A DNA stretch of 64,000 nt from Bacteroidales bacterium SW299 (GCA_019550975.1 SDWH01000004.1:1-64000); one strand, 5' to 3'. Positions 35,324 through 45,407 are shown, counted from the stretch's first letter. Translations and numbers: made by a program. The notes: generated by a model not told the origin, from the sequence alone.

Positions 35324-35997
35324 TCTACCACAAATTTATATCCGATACCATACACAGCCTTCAACTCAGGCGTAGCTCCGTTTTCCTTCAGATGTTTGCG
35401 CAGATTCTTTATCTGGGCATAGATGAAGTCGAAATTGTCCACCTGGTCTATATGGTCGCCCCATACCGCCTCGGCCAATGTGCTCTTGTTGACTAGCCTT
35501 CCCGGGCGCGCCATGAAATAGAACAGGATGTCATACTCCTTACGGCTCAGTTCCACTTCCTTTCCGCCAATAATCACCTTGAACTGATCGGGCATGATTT
35601 CGATGTTTCCATACTGCACCTTTCTTTCTCCCTCCCTCATGTTGCGGCGGAACAGACTTTTCAGGCGTGCATGCAGTTCGGCCAGATGATAAGGCTTCGG
35701 CAGATAGTCGTCTGCGCCCAGATCAAGTCCCTTCACCTTGTCTTCAAGCGAGTCTTTTGCCGAAAGAATAATGACGTTGGTGCGTTTGCCCATGGCATGA
35801 AGCTCGTCAAGCAAGTCGAGCCCCGACCCGTCGGGCAGCATGATATCCAGCAGGATGCAGTCGTAATCATAGTCCTCAATCTTGCGCAAAGCTGTCATAT
35901 AGTCGGGTGCCTGCGAAACGACATAACGTTCCTTTTCAAGTGAACGTGTAGTGATTTCGCGCAAATCCGCATCGTCTTCTACCAATAGAATTTTCAT
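35320..35997 (-). CDS. OmpR/PhoB-type response regulator
   Basis: A 225-residue regulator: receiver domain with acidic pair D8-D9 (VEDDAD), phospho-acceptor D51 (CILLDIMLPDG), S79 and K101 (YLPKPYH), and a winged-helix DNA-binding domain (about 125-225, KEYDILFYFMARPGRLVNKS and AVYGIGYKFV). I use the ATG at 35997 because it gives the standard MKILLVEDD start; four codons upstream there is another ATG. A -7 box TATATTTG lies at 36029-36022 on the minus strand. Confidence 0.94.
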   Translation of the reverse strand: MKILLVEDDADLREITTRSLEKERYVVSQAPDYMTALRKIEDYDYDCILLDIMLPDGSGLDLLDELHAMGKRTNVIILSAKDSLEDKVKGLDLGADDYLPKPYHLAELHARLKSLFRRNMREGERKVQYGNIEIMPDQFKVIIGGKEVELSRKEYDILFYFMARPGRLVNKSTLAEAVWGDHIDQVDNFDFIYAQIKNLRKHLKENGATPELKAVYGIGYKFVVE

Positions 35998-36071
35998 AGC
36001 CTGAGTCAAATTTTGATTTTACAAATATAGTCTTTTCAGACAAATGGAAAAAATTTTTGCTTTCCATTGAC

Positions 36072-36107
36072 AAGAAAGCCGCTGCTTTGCAAAGCAACGG
36101 CTTTCTT
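36072..36107. terminator. Strong terminator after the glycogen operon
   Basis: 18-base arms (36072-36089 and 36090-36107) pair at 17 positions with no extended loop, between the phosphorylase stop (36158) and the promoter of the two-component genes. It is symmetric and may work in both directions. Confidence 0.75.
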
Positions 36108-36157
36108 TCGGTGCCAGAGCATCCGCTCCGGACAAGTGTCATAAATAAAGTATCCGA

Positions 36158-38725
36158 TTATTCGTTGAACCAGCGGACATAGCAGAAGTCCTGACGGTGC
36201 GGCATGTCAGCATTCTTCGGGAACATACGGTAAGAAACCTTGAAGCTTCCTGCATTTGACAGGCTGGCCGTCAGCTGGAATGTATACAGGTCGCCTTCGT
36301 TCTTCACCATTTCCATCGGAGAAACCGAGTAAATATATTCCTTTCCTTCAGCGTTAGTGTAAGTAACCACCATTTCAATGCCGACAGCATCCTTCAGTCC
36401 CTTCTCGTCAACCACACAAGTGATGGTGTAGTCTTTTCCGCTCTCAACATTGCCCTGACGCAGTTCCTGATCTTTGCTGAGTGAAACCACCTGAATAGAA
36501 TCCCATTTGGCCACAACTTCTTCTTTCCATGCAGCCAGTTCCTTAGCCTTGGCAAAGTCGTTGGCAATCAGCTTGCGGTAACGTTCAGCCTCCTTGTTGT
36601 AGAACTTCGAGAAATAGTCGTCAAGCTGACGCTTCATTGTGTAGTGCGGAGCAATCTGTGCGATAGAATTCTTGATTGTTCTGATCCATCCTTCAGAGAA
36701 TCCCTTCTTGTTGCGCGCATAGTACAGCGGAAGAATTTCTGTTTCCAGAATGCTGTAGATTGTTGCAGCATCCAACTGGTCCTGATGTTCCTGATTCTGG
36801 TAAGTACGCTTTTCCGTCAACGCCCAGCCTGCACCTTCACGATAACCCTCGAGCCACCATCCGTCGAGTACGGAGAAGTTGATGACACCGTTCATCAGCG
36901 CCTTTTCGCCCGATGTTCCGGATGCTTCAAGCGGACGTGTCGGCGTATTCATCCAAATATCAACGCCCGAAACCAGACGGCGGGCAAGCTTCATGTCGTA
37001 GTTTTCCAGGAAAATGATCTTTCCGAGGAATTCCGGACGCTTGGAAATCTCAACAATCTTCTTGATCAGTCCCTGACCTGCACCATCGTGCGGATGAGCC
37101 TTGCCTGCAAACAGGAACTGAACCGGATAGTCCGGATTGTTGACAATCTTGGCCAGACGGTCCAAGTCGGTGAACAGCAGGTGCGCACGCTTATACGTTG
37201 CAAAACGGCGGGCGAAACCGATCAGCAGCGCGTTCGGATTGATCTTGTCCATCAAAGCCACCACGCGCGAAGGATCACCCTGGTTCTTCAGCCAAGAATT
37301 GCGGAACTCGTTGCGGATATAGTTGATCAGCTTGTTCTTCAGTGCCACGCGCGTATTCCAGATTTCTTCATCGGGCACATTATAGATGCGTTCCCAAATC
37401 TTCGCGTTCGACTGGTCCTTCATGAAGTTCTTGTCGAAGTATTTGCCATAGAGTGCCTTCCACTCAGAAGCGCACCATGTCGGGAAATGCACACCGTTCG
37501 TAACATATCCCACGTGGTTTTCTTCGGGGAAATATCCTTTCCAGATACCGGAGAACATCTCCTGTGAAACTTTCCCGTGCAGCCAGCTTACACCGTTCAC
37601 TTCCTGACAAGTGTTGCATGCGAAAGTAGACATGCAGAAGCGTTCATTCGAATCGCCCGGATTGGTACGTCCCAAATCCATCAGATCCTGCCAGCTGATG
37701 CCCATACGTTGCGGATAACCGCCCATATATTTTCCGAACAGACCTTCGTCAAAGTAGTCGTGGCCTGCGGGAACCGGAGTATGCACGGTATACAACGAAG
37801 AAGCGCGCACCACTTCGAGTGCTTCGTCAAATGACAGACCGCCTTCTACGTATTCGCACAGACGCTGCACATTGCACAGAGCCGCATGTCCTTCGTTGCA
37901 GTGATAGATATCCTTCTTGATACCCAATCGCTTGAGCAGCAGCACACCGCCGATACCCAACAGAATTTCCTGCTTCAGACGGTTTTCCCAGTCACCGCCA
38001 TACAGCTGGTGAGTGATGGGACGGTCGAACTGGCTGTTCATTTCGTTGTCAGTATCCAGCAAATACAAAGGCACACGTCCTACATTAACTTTCCACACGA
38101 ATGCGTGTACATAATAGTTAAGATACGGCACATCCAGCACAAGCGGCTGTCCGTTTTCATCGTTCACGCGTTCGATAGGCAGACTTCCGAAGTTCTGCGC
38201 TTCATAGTTTGCAATCTGCTGTCCGTCCATAGACAGGCTCTGAGTGAAATATCCGTAACGATACAGGAAGCCTATACCGCACATGTCAACATTGCAGTCG
38301 GAAGCCTCTTTCAGGTAGTCGCCGGCCAAAATACCCAGACCGCCGGAATATATTTTCAACACATGGGTCATACCGTACTCCATGCAAAAATAAGCTACAG
38401 ACGGGCGCGTAGAATCAGGCTTTTCGCTCATATAAGCCTTGAACTTTGCATAAATTTCTTCAATTCTCCCCAATACCTCTTTGTCTACAGACAACGCCTC
38501 CAGTTTTTCATAGCTCAGACGTTCCAACAGGGCGACAGGGTTCTGTCCTACCACACTCCACAGTTCCGGATCGAGTTCTTTAAACATTTCAATTGCTTCA
38601 TCGTTCCATGACCACCAAATGTTGCGGGCCATTTCTTCCAGCATCTTCAATGATTCAGGAATACGAGATTTCACAGTAACCTCTTTCCAAACAGGAGCAT
38701 TCGCACAATTTGTTTTAATTCTCAT
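36158..38725 (-). CDS. glgP: Alpha-glucan (glycogen) phosphorylase, GT35
   Basis: An 855-residue phosphorylase of the shorter bacterial/archaeal alpha-glucan phosphorylase type with an N-terminal DUF3417-like region ([20 protein letters not shown]). It releases glucose-1-phosphate from glycogen. The pyridoxal-phosphate lysine is K608 in [14 protein letters not shown], and [13 protein letters not shown] and [12 protein letters not shown] form the phosphate/PLP pocket. The C-terminal 110 residues add an extra beta domain ([17 protein letters not shown] and on). It follows the synthase gene by 29 bases, so synthesis and breakdown of glycogen are co-transcribed. Confidence 0.95.
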   Translation of the reverse strand: MRIKTNCANAPVWKEVTVKSRIPESLKMLEEMARNIWWSWNDEAIEMFKELDPELWSVVGQNPVALLERLSYEKLEALSVDKEVLGRIEEIYAKFKAYMSEKPDSTRPSVAYFCMEYGMTHVLKIYSGGLGILAGDYLKEASDCNVDMCGIGFLYRYGYFTQSLSMDGQQIANYEAQNFGSLPIERVNDENGQPLVLDVPYLNYYVHAFVWKVNVGRVPLYLLDTDNEMNSQFDRPITHQLYGGDWENRLKQEILLGIGGVLLLKRLGIKKDIYHCNEGHAALCNVQRLCEYVEGGLSFDEALEVVRASSLYTVHTPVPAGHDYFDEGLFGKYMGGYPQRMGISWQDLMDLGRTNPGDSNERFCMSTFACNTCQEVNGVSWLHGKVSQEMFSGIWKGYFPEENHVGYVTNGVHFPTWCASEWKALYGKYFDKNFMKDQSNAKIWERIYNVPDEEIWNTRVALKNKLINYIRNEFRNSWLKNQGDPSRVVALMDKINPNALLIGFARRFATYKRAHLLFTDLDRLAKIVNNPDYPVQFLFAGKAHPHDGAGQGLIKKIVEISKRPEFLGKIIFLENYDMKLARRLVSGVDIWMNTPTRPLEASGTSGEKALMNGVINFSVLDGWWLEGYREGAGWALTEKRTYQNQEHQDQLDAATIYSILETEILPLYYARNKKGFSEGWIRTIKNSIAQIAPHYTMKRQLDDYFSKFYNKEAERYRKLIANDFAKAKELAAWKEEVVAKWDSIQVVSLSKDQELRQGNVESGKDYTITCVVDEKGLKDAVGIEMVVTYTNAEGKEYIYSVSPMEMVKNEGDLYTFQLTASLSNAGSFKVSYRMFPKNADMPHRQDFCYVRWFNE

Positions 38726-38754
38726 ATCTCAAAAACTTAAAAAAAAATCACAAA

Positions 38755-40431
38755 TCAGTTGTCTTTTCGAGCCAGACGTTCCGTCCTGTTCCGCAGAGCG
38801 AAATCGTATGCCTCATAATAATATTTTATAAAATGCTTCCACAAGGCTTTTTCCGCAATATTTTCCGCTTTCTGCCGGATAGCAAGCACATCCTTTCCGT
38901 CAAGCGAAGAAAATTCAGAAACCGTATCCTTAATGGCATCGGCCACTTCCGAATAGTTGTAATCGGTGCGGTGGATAACTTTCACGCCGTCTTCCAGCAT
39001 GCCATAATGTCCTTCAACCGAGTTCACCCACAGTCCGAACCCCGACAAGTCAGTCGTGATGGTCGGCACATGGAAAGCCACGCTTTCAAGCGGCGTATAC
39101 CCCCACGGCTCATAATAAGAAGCATAGACAGTGAGGTCAAAGCCGATAAGCAAATCATAGTACGGCATATTCACGATACCATCCCTTCCGTCAAGATAAC
39201 AGGGGACAAAAATCACCTTCACTTTCGTATCGGCCGCATTTGATATGTTCAGATACTTCAGCATGTCCAGCACCTGGTCGTGGCTCATATTGTGAAGCCA
39301 ATGGGTGATAAACGGCACATGCAGCGGAGTATCAAACTTTTTGTCGCTGGCCAGACGCTCCTTCAAGTCTTCGCGGGCATCTCCCACCCATCCGGGCACA
39401 TTGATGAATGCAACCACTTCCTTCTTCAGGTTTTTGTCGCGCGTAAGGCGGTTCAGGGCTTCCAGATAGACATTTATACCTTTGTTCTTGAACTCATAGC
39501 GTCCGCTGGTTCCCACAATCAGCGCATCCTCACTGATATCAGTACCCAGCAGCTTGTTTGCCAGATTCAGCAGAACCCCGCGTGCCTTCCTGCGCTTTTC
39601 GCTGAACGCATCGCCCTTGGGAACGAAATCGTCCTCAAACCCGTTCATCAAAACCACATCAGCAGGCTTGTCAAGCAATTCCTTGCATTCATTATTGGTA
39701 ATTTCACTTACGGTGGTAAAGCAATCAACATTGTGCGCTGTCTGTTTTTCGATGGAATGTTTCGATTCCATATTCAGTTCGCGCGACATCTGGTCACCGT
39801 TGTAAGCAAAAAGATAATCATAGAGAGGCTTGTTGTTGCCGGCGATCGACCTGCCGATGGAAGTGGCATGTGTAGTGAAGATTGTAGCAATCTGCGGCAA
39901 TGTTTTTCGGATATATAAGGCGCCCAATCCGGTCATCCATTCATGGGCTTGATAAATGACATTGTCTGAAGGCTTCAGGCAGAAACGGTAAAAACTTTCC
40001 AGCACTTTTCCTGCGGCATAGGAGAACATCGACGCTTCATCATAGTCACCGTAAGCGTGCAGCGAATCAACATTGAAATCTATCCACGCCTGCGTATAGA
40101 TATCGTTTTTCTTAGCATAGAAAGGCGTAAAATCAACCAGAATGGCCATCGGTTTGCCGGGAATATTCCAGCGGCCCACTCTCACATTAAGCCCGTCCTT
40201 CTCTACCGCATGTTCACGCCATGCCTTCAACAGTTCATCATCAGAAATAAACGAAGGATTATCCTTGCCTTTCCAACAGTCAGGGCCAATAAAAAAAATC
40301 CTGTCCGGAAAATCTTCCTGCAAAGTTTTTGCTCGTGTTGACAAGACGGTATAAATACCTCCAACTTTATTACACACTTCCCAACTCGATTCAAAAATGT
40401 AATCAGGTTTCAAAAGCTGTTTCATCATCAA
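38755..40431 (-). CDS. Glycogen synthase, GT3 family (eukaryote-like)
   Basis: A 558-residue glycosyltransferase that resembles animal/fungal glycogen synthase (GT3) rather than bacterial GlgA (GT5). It starts FESSWEVCNKVGGIYTVLSTRA, has the GT-B donor-site segment YYEPWGYTPLESVAFHVPTITTD in pieces near 450, and GLRGRYEFKNKGINVYLEAL-like GTSGRYEFKNKGINVYLEAL near 310. Bacteroides are known to use this enzyme type. Three ATG codons start the frame; any may be used. A promoter with a palindrome lies just upstream. Confidence 0.92.
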   Translation of the reverse strand: MMMKQLLKPDYIFESSWEVCNKVGGIYTVLSTRAKTLQEDFPDRIFFIGPDCWKGKDNPSFISDDELLKAWREHAVEKDGLNVRVGRWNIPGKPMAILVDFTPFYAKKNDIYTQAWIDFNVDSLHAYGDYDEASMFSYAAGKVLESFYRFCLKPSDNVIYQAHEWMTGLGALYIRKTLPQIATIFTTHATSIGRSIAGNNKPLYDYLFAYNGDQMSRELNMESKHSIEKQTAHNVDCFTTVSEITNNECKELLDKPADVVLMNGFEDDFVPKGDAFSEKRRKARGVLLNLANKLLGTDISEDALIVGTSGRYEFKNKGINVYLEALNRLTRDKNLKKEVVAFINVPGWVGDAREDLKERLASDKKFDTPLHVPFITHWLHNMSHDQVLDMLKYLNISNAADTKVKVIFVPCYLDGRDGIVNMPYYDLLIGFDLTVYASYYEPWGYTPLESVAFHVPTITTDLSGFGLWVNSVEGHYGMLEDGVKVIHRTDYNYSEVADAIKDTVSEFSSLDGKDVLAIRQKAENIAEKALWKHFIKYYYEAYDFALRNRTERLARKDN

Positions 40432-40447
40432 TTTTTTTTATCCGGCG

Positions 40448-40491
40448 CAAATGTACAAAAAAAACCTTGAATTTGAGCAATTTTTGCTCAA
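40448..40491 (-). promoter_or_regulatory. Promoter of the glycogen operon with overlapping palindrome
   Basis: The minus strand has TACATTTG (40455-40448) as -7 box, 17 bases before the first ATG. A perfect palindrome TTGAGCAA-TTT-TTGCTCAA covers 40473-40491, where the -33 box (TTG at 40480-40478, spacing 22) would be. A regulator bound there would block or steer polymerase. Confidence 0.5.
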
Positions 40492-40607
40492 GAAACTACA
40501 AAAACTTAATAAGGAGGACCGTTTTTTTACAAGCCACACACACAGGGCATATCCACAGCAATCCGGCAAACGCAAATCCCGGAAACGTCAGCGCAACAGC
40601 AAAACAC

Positions 40608-40650
40608 AAAAGCCCCGCCTTATGCTTTTTCAGGCACAGGCAGAGCTTTT
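40608..40650 (-). terminator. Terminator of the kdgK-eda operon
   Basis: Arms 40608-40619 and 40639-40650 pair with two G-T wobbles. On the minus strand the stem ends in GGGGCTTTTGTGTTTTG. It begins 34 bases after the eda stop. Confidence 0.7.
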
Positions 40651-40684
40651 CATTTATACACCTTTAAACAAAATGAATTTTTAC

Positions 40685-41353
40685 TTATTTGCGTGCTTCG
40701 GCGATATAGCCAAGAGCCTCCTTACACTTTTCAGTAACGTAAGCCCAGTCTTCTGCAGCCACCTTGTCTTTCGGGAAGAGTTTGGAGCCCATGCCCACAC
40801 AGAAAACACCCGCCTTAATCCAAGAGGTCAGATTTTCCTGAGTCGGCTCTACTCCGCCGGTAACCATCAGCTTTGACCACGGCATCGGAGCCAGCATACC
40901 TTTCACCAGTTTCGGCCCAAGCACATCACCCGGGAAAACCTTGCAAAGGTCGCACCCAAGTTCCTGAGCAAAACCTACTTCTGAAACGCTGCCACATCCC
41001 GGAGTGTATGCCACCAGACGACGGTTGCAGACTTTTGCTATTTCAGGGTTGAACAGCGGACCTACCACAAAGTTGGCACCCAGCTGCAAATAAAGGGCAG
41101 CCGTAGCCGGATCAACGACAGAGCCGACACCCATCGCCATTTCAGGACATTCCTTGGCAGCAAACTTAACAACTTCAGCAAACACTTCGTGCGCAAAGTC
41201 ACCGCGGTTGGTGAATTCAAACGCACGGACACCGCCGTCATAACATGCCTTTACAACTTTCTTCGCAACTTCCGCATCCTTGTGATAGAATACGGGAACC
41301 ATTCCGGTTGAACCGATCTTGTTCAACACAGCTATCTTATCAAATTTTGCCAT
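40685..41353 (-). CDS. eda: KDPG/KHG aldolase
   Basis: A 222-residue class I aldolase that splits 2-keto-3-deoxy-6-phosphogluconate into pyruvate and glyceraldehyde-3-phosphate. The Schiff-base lysine is K138 ([10 protein letters not shown]), with E46 (FEFTNR) and R50 at the active site; MGVGSVVDP and VGPLFNPEI are typical. It follows the KDG kinase gene by 32 bases, giving the last two steps of uronate/ketodeoxygluconate breakdown in one operon. Confidence 0.95.
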   Translation of the reverse strand: MAKFDKIAVLNKIGSTGMVPVFYHKDAEVAKKVVKACYDGGVRAFEFTNRGDFAHEVFAEVVKFAAKECPEMAMGVGSVVDPATAALYLQLGANFVVGPLFNPEIAKVCNRRLVAYTPGCGSVSEVGFAQELGCDLCKVFPGDVLGPKLVKGMLAPMPWSKLMVTGGVEPTQENLTSWIKAGVFCVGMGSKLFPKDKVAAEDWAYVTEKCKEALGYIAEARK

Positions 41354-41385
41354 TTTATTTCCGATTTACAGGATTCATTTATAAA

Positions 41386-42408
41386 TTATCTCTGAACACG
41401 TCCGCTTGCATCACCGCCAGCCAAAGCTTCAACTTCCTCAGCAGAAACCAGATTGAAGTCACCGTTGATGGTATGCTTCAAGGCTGATGCCGCAACAGCA
41501 AATTCCAAGGCTTCACCCTGATTCGGTTTGGTGAGCAGTCCGTGAATAATACCTCCGGAGAACGAATCACCGCCTCCTACACGGTCAATAATCGGATTTA
41601 TATCATAGTGCTTAGACACGTAGAAGTCCTCACCGTTATAAATCATAGCCTTCCAGCCGTTATGCGTTGCGGAGTAAGATTCGCGCAGCGTAGAAATGAC
41701 ATATTTGAATCCGAATTCCTTTGCCATTGCAGTAAAGATACCTTTGTACCCTTCCGCATCGGTCTTTCCGCCTTCAACGTCAGCATCCGGCTTGAATCCC
41801 AGACACAGCTCAGCATCTTCCTCGTTGCCGATGCAAACATCTACGTACTGCATCAACGGCTTCATGATAGACTGCGCCTTTTCCTTAGTCCAAAGCTTCT
41901 TGCGGAAATTCAAATCAACGGAAACAGTTACTCCATGACGCTTCGCAGCCTCACAAGCCAGCTTGGTAAGTTCGGCAGCCTTGTCAGAAATTGCCGGAGT
42001 AATGCCCGACCAGTGGAACCAGTCAGCACCTTCCATGATAGCGTCAAAGTCGAAGTCAGAAGGATCAGCCTCAGCGATTGCAGAATGAGCGCGGTCATAA
42101 ATCACCTTGCTCGGACGCATGGATGCTCCTGTTTCAAGATAATAGATTCCCACACGGTCGCCGCCACGAGCGATGTAATCGGTTTTCACGCCATACTTGC
42201 GCAATGCGTTCACTGCGCTCTGCCCGATTTCGTGTTTCGGCAGCTTAGTTACGAAATAAGCGTCGTGTCCATAGTTGGCACAGCTCACAGCCACATTTGC
42301 TTCACCACCGCCATAAACAACATCAAAGTTGTCTGACTGAACAAAACGAGTATTGCCTGGAGTAGACAATCTCAACATGATTTCGCCTAAAGTAACAATT
42401 TTTCCCAT
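41386..42408 (-). CDS. kdgK: 2-keto-3-deoxygluconate kinase (PfkB family)
   Basis: A 340-residue PfkB/ribokinase-fold sugar kinase. It has MLRLSTPGNTRFVQSDNFDVVYGGGEAN split across the N-terminal substrate region and the catalytic GGGDSFSGG motif with base D281. Its pairing with eda makes 2-keto-3-deoxygluconate the likely substrate, giving KDPG. The start at 42408 is the ATG next to the standard GKIVTLGEIMLRL; the frame extends upstream to 42501 but that portion would lie in the leader between promoter and gene. Confidence 0.92.
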   Translation of the reverse strand: MGKIVTLGEIMLRLSTPGNTRFVQSDNFDVVYGGGEANVAVSCANYGHDAYFVTKLPKHEIGQSAVNALRKYGVKTDYIARGGDRVGIYYLETGASMRPSKVIYDRAHSAIAEADPSDFDFDAIMEGADWFHWSGITPAISDKAAELTKLACEAAKRHGVTVSVDLNFRKKLWTKEKAQSIMKPLMQYVDVCIGNEEDAELCLGFKPDADVEGGKTDAEGYKGIFTAMAKEFGFKYVISTLRESYSATHNGWKAMIYNGEDFYVSKHYDINPIIDRVGGGDSFSGGIIHGLLTKPNQGEALEFAVAASALKHTINGDFNLVSAEEVEALAGGDASGRVQR

Positions 42409-42502
42409 TGTAATTCTTTTTATGCTTGTTGTAAAATTAATGTGTCTTCCAAACACAGCGGACTTCAATTTTATGACAAATCTCCCGTTCTGTGCACGCA
42501 CA

Positions 42503-42533
42503 CAAAGGTACGATTAATTTTTTAAATACCAAA
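42503..42533 (-). promoter_or_regulatory. Consensus promoter of the kdgK-eda operon
   Basis: TTTG (42533-42530) and TACCTTTG (42510-42503) on the minus strand, exactly 19 bases apart: a perfect Bacteroides -33/-7 pair. It lies 95 bases ahead of the kdgK ATG, leaving a sizeable untranslated leader. Confidence 0.75.
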
Positions 42534-42541
42534 AAAAGTAA

Positions 42542-42560
42542 TATATTTGTATCGATAATA
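42542..42560 (+). promoter_or_regulatory. Promoter and possible operator of the LacI gene
   Basis: TATATTTG (42542-42549) is a consensus -7 box 35 bases before the LacI ATG. It runs into an imperfect palindrome TTTGTATCGATAATAA centred on CG, the kind of centre LacI-family operators have. A site here could link autoregulation with control of the divergent kdgK promoter nine bases away. Confidence 0.45.
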
Positions 42561-42583
42561 ATTTTTTTTACAAAAAGCTCTTC

Positions 42584-43684
42584 ATGAAGACAAACATAGA
42601 CAATCAGCAAGAACGGATTCGGATCAAGGACATCGCGCGCCTGGCAGGAGTTTCCGTAGGAACAGTAGACCGGGTGCTTCATTCACGCTCCGGCGTATCA
42701 GCAGCCAGCCGGGCAAAGGTAGAAGAGATCTTGCAGCAACTTAACTATCAGCCGAATATGTACGCAAGCGCCTTGGCATCAAATAAAAAATACAGGTTTG
42801 CCTGCCTCTTTCCGGCGCACGCCGAAGAAGACTACTGGGTAGATGTAGAAAACGGAATGGGCCAGGCCATAACCGCCTTTTCAGACTTCCACGTATCGCT
42901 CCAGTCTTTCTGCTACGACCAGTACGAATCCGGATCATTCACAGAAGAGGGAGAAAAAGTGCTGAACGCGCGCCCCGACGGTGTAGTTCTTTCACCCGCC
43001 AGCGAAGAAGAAACCAAAGAACTTGCACACAAACTGCGGGAGGCCAATATACCTTATATATTTATAGACTCAAATATTCCCAATCTTTCTCCACTCGCCT
43101 TTTTCGGACAACATGCCCAGAAAAGCGGCTACTTTGCAGCACGTATACTTCACCTGCTCGCCATGGGAGCTAATGAAATAGTCGTATTCCGGCTGATTTA
43201 TGAAGGACGGCTAGGCTCCAACCAGCAGCTCCACCGCGAAAGAGGCTTTTATGAATACATGAAAACATGTTGCCCGGAGATGAAGATAAGGGAACTGAAT
43301 CTCTATGCGAAACAACCGGAGCAGAACGAAAAACTGATGAATGAGTTTTTCAGCGCCCACCCGGACATCAAGTGCGGCATTACCTTCAATTCAAAAGCGT
43401 ATATAATCGGCGAATACATGCAAGCATACGGGAAAAAGGACTTTCATCTCATGGGATATGACCTGCTGCGAAGAAATGTCGCATGCCTTCAAAACGGCTA
43501 TATCGACTTCATTATAGCCCAGCAGCCCACCGTTCAGGGATACGACAGCATCGAATGTCTTTGCAATCATCTGATCCTCAAGAAAAGGGTAAAGAGCTGC
43601 AACTACATGCCTATCCACCTGATTTCTGTAGACAACATCGACTTTTACTTCGACACACATGTCTATGACAGTGCGAACGACTGA
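42584..43684 (+). CDS. LacI-family transcriptional regulator
   Basis: A 366-residue repressor-type protein: LacI helix-turn-helix at about 14-35 (IKDIARLAGVSVGTVDRVLHS), hinge (LQQLNYQPNMYASALAS) and a periplasmic-binding-protein-like effector domain (FACLFPAHAEEDYW onwards). Divergent from kdgK-eda and sharing their short intergenic region, so it probably controls them in response to a sugar acid such as KDG. NhaC lies downstream on the same strand but has its own promoter. Confidence 0.93.
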   Translation: MKTNIDNQQERIRIKDIARLAGVSVGTVDRVLHSRSGVSAASRAKVEEILQQLNYQPNMYASALASNKKYRFACLFPAHAEEDYWVDVENGMGQAITAFSDFHVSLQSFCYDQYESGSFTEEGEKVLNARPDGVVLSPASEEETKELAHKLREANIPYIFIDSNIPNLSPLAFFGQHAQKSGYFAARILHLLAMGANEIVVFRLIYEGRLGSNQQLHRERGFYEYMKTCCPEMKIRELNLYAKQPEQNEKLMNEFFSAHPDIKCGITFNSKAYIIGEYMQAYGKKDFHLMGYDLLRRNVACLQNGYIDFIIAQQPTVQGYDSIECLCNHLILKKRVKSCNYMPIHLISVDNIDFYFDTHVYDSAND

Positions 43685-43703
43685 CATTCAGACGGAAAAG
43701 TGT

Positions 43704-43711
43704 TATATTTG
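43704..43711 (+). promoter_or_regulatory. -7 box of the NhaC gene
   Basis: TATATTTG, a perfect -7 match, 26 bases ahead of the ATG at 43738. I see no clear TTTG at the -33 position. Confidence 0.5.
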
Positions 43712-43737
43712 CGCGTTCTTAACTACAGATATGGAAA

Positions 43738-45042
43738 ATGGACTATAACAAACTGACCCCTATTGTCAACAAGCCGAGCGCATGGGCCTTAAGCCCGTTA
43801 GCGGTATTCTTGTGCATGTACCTTGTCACATCGTTAATAATCAACGACTTCTATAAAGTGCCCATTACCGTCGCTTTCATGGTGGCTTCCATCTACTCAG
43901 TGGCAACAACCAAAGGACTGAGTCTGAACGACCGCCTTATCCAATATTCCAGCGGAGCAGCAAACAAAAACATCATGCTCATGATCTGGATTTTCATCAT
44001 GGCGGGAGCCTTTGCCGAGTCAGCCAAAGCAATGGGTGCTATTGATGCCACCGTAAATCTCACCATGCAGCTGCTTCCGGGAAACCTGCTTCTTGCAGGA
44101 ATCTTTCTTGCATCCTGCTTCATCTCCCTGTCAATCGGAACTTCTGTAGGAACGATCGTCGCACTCGTTCCCGTTGCAGCAGGCATTGCTTCCAAAACGG
44201 ATGTCAGCGTCGTATTCATGACTGCAATCGTAGTTGGGGGAGCGTTTTTCGGCGACAACCTATCGTTCATTTCCGACACAACCATTGCCGCCACGCGCAC
44301 TCAGGGCTGCGTAATGCGCGACAAGTTCCGTGTTAATTTCATGATTGCAATACCCGCTGCCCTCGTTGTCTTCATATACTATATTATATACGGCAGCCAC
44401 ATAGAAGTCACCCATCCTGCCAGTCCGGTCGAATGGGTCAAAGTGATTCCATACATTATCGTATTAGGCACTGCCATAACCGGACTGAACGTGATGCTTG
44501 TGCTGATTCTCGGAATACTCTCGGCAGGCATCATCGGCATGTGCTATGAAAGCTTCGACGTGTACGGCTGGTTCGGAAGCATGGGACAGGGAATCGTAGG
44601 CATGGGAGAACTTATCATCATTACCTTAATGGCAGGAGGCATGCTCGAACTCATACGCTTCAACGGAGGGATAGACTACATCCTGCATAAGCTTACCCGG
44701 CATATCAAAAGCAAACGGGGAGCTGAACTGAGCATTGCCGCCCTTGTGAGCCTGGCCAACGTCTGCACCGCCAACAATACCATTGCCATCATTACTGTCG
44801 GGCCTCTCGCCAGTGACATTGCCGACGAGTATCATGTGGACAAACGGAAAAGCGCCAGTATCCTTGACACATTCTCGTGCGTGGTGCAGGGCATCATTCC
44901 TTACGGAGCACAAATGCTGATAGCGGCCGGACTGACGCAGCTTTCTCCTCTCAGCATCGTCTGTTACCTGTATTATCCGATGGCTTTAGGCATAGCGGCA
45001 TTGCTCAGCATCCTGCTGCGTTATCCCAAGCGTTACTCCTGA
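43738..45042 (+). CDS. NhaC-family Na+/H+ antiporter-like transporter
   Basis: A 434-residue inner-membrane protein with about eleven hydrophobic helices, matching the NhaC/ion-transporter superfamily. Conserved stretches include FISLSIGTSVGTIVALVPVA, GGAFFGDNLSFISDTTIAAT (with the acidic/hydroxyl pair typical of ion coordination) and NVCTANNTIAIITVGPLA. It would exchange Na+ for H+ or carry an organic anion (for example malate-lactate exchange, as in MleN). Substrate not certain. Not obviously tied to its neighbours. Confidence 0.9.
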   Translation: MDYNKLTPIVNKPSAWALSPLAVFLCMYLVTSLIINDFYKVPITVAFMVASIYSVATTKGLSLNDRLIQYSSGAANKNIMLMIWIFIMAGAFAESAKAMGAIDATVNLTMQLLPGNLLLAGIFLASCFISLSIGTSVGTIVALVPVAAGIASKTDVSVVFMTAIVVGGAFFGDNLSFISDTTIAATRTQGCVMRDKFRVNFMIAIPAALVVFIYYIIYGSHIEVTHPASPVEWVKVIPYIIVLGTAITGLNVMLVLILGILSAGIIGMCYESFDVYGWFGSMGQGIVGMGELIIITLMAGGMLELIRFNGGIDYILHKLTRHIKSKRGAELSIAALVSLANVCTANNTIAIITVGPLASDIADEYHVDKRKSASILDTFSCVVQGIIPYGAQMLIAAGLTQLSPLSIVCYLYYPMALGIAALLSILLRYPKRYS

Positions 45043-45076
45043 TATGCGGCTGCATGATAAAAAAGTCAATCCGTTA

Positions 45077-45108
45077 TTTGTATATCTCGAAAGAAAACTC
45101 TACCTTTG
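45077..45108 (+). promoter_or_regulatory. Promoter of the tRNA-Arg pair
   Basis: TTTG (45077-45080), 20 bases, TACCTTTG (45101-45108): consensus -33/-7 promoter ending 17 bases before the first tRNA base. Confidence 0.75.
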
Positions 45109-45125
45109 CATCCGCAATTGAGGAT

Positions 45126-45199
45126 GGTTCCGTAGCTCAGCTGGATAGAGCAACAGCCTTCTAAGCTGTGGGTCCCGCGTTCGAATCGCGGCGGAATCA
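45126..45199 (+). tRNA. tRNA-Arg (anticodon TCT), copy 1
   Basis: A 74-base cloverleaf: acceptor GGTTCCG with CGGAATC (one G-T pair), D arm AGCTCAGCTGGATAGAGC, anticodon loop CTTCTAA giving TCT, T loop TTCGAAT, discriminator A. CCA is not encoded (A-C-T-T follows). Confidence 0.95.
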
Positions 45200-45237
45200 C
45201 TTAAAAGCTTTACAAATATCACACATCACACAAGGAT

Positions 45238-45311
45238 GGTTCCGTAGCTCAGCTGGATAGAGCAACAGCCTTCTAAGCTGTGGGTCCCGCGTTCGAATCG
45301 CGGCGGAATCA
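45238..45311 (+). tRNA. tRNA-Arg (anticodon TCT), copy 2
   Basis: Identical to the copy 112 bases upstream, including five bases before and six after the gene. Both are on one transcript with the promoter at 45077. The second copy lies about 100 bases before the serine hydrolase gene. Confidence 0.95.
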
Positions 45312-45407
45312 CTTAAAGGATCGGACAATATCTGAAAATAAATCAGATTTGTCCGTTTTTTTGTTGCAATTTCTTATCTTTGGGGCAATGTATAAACATC
45401 GCCTTCT

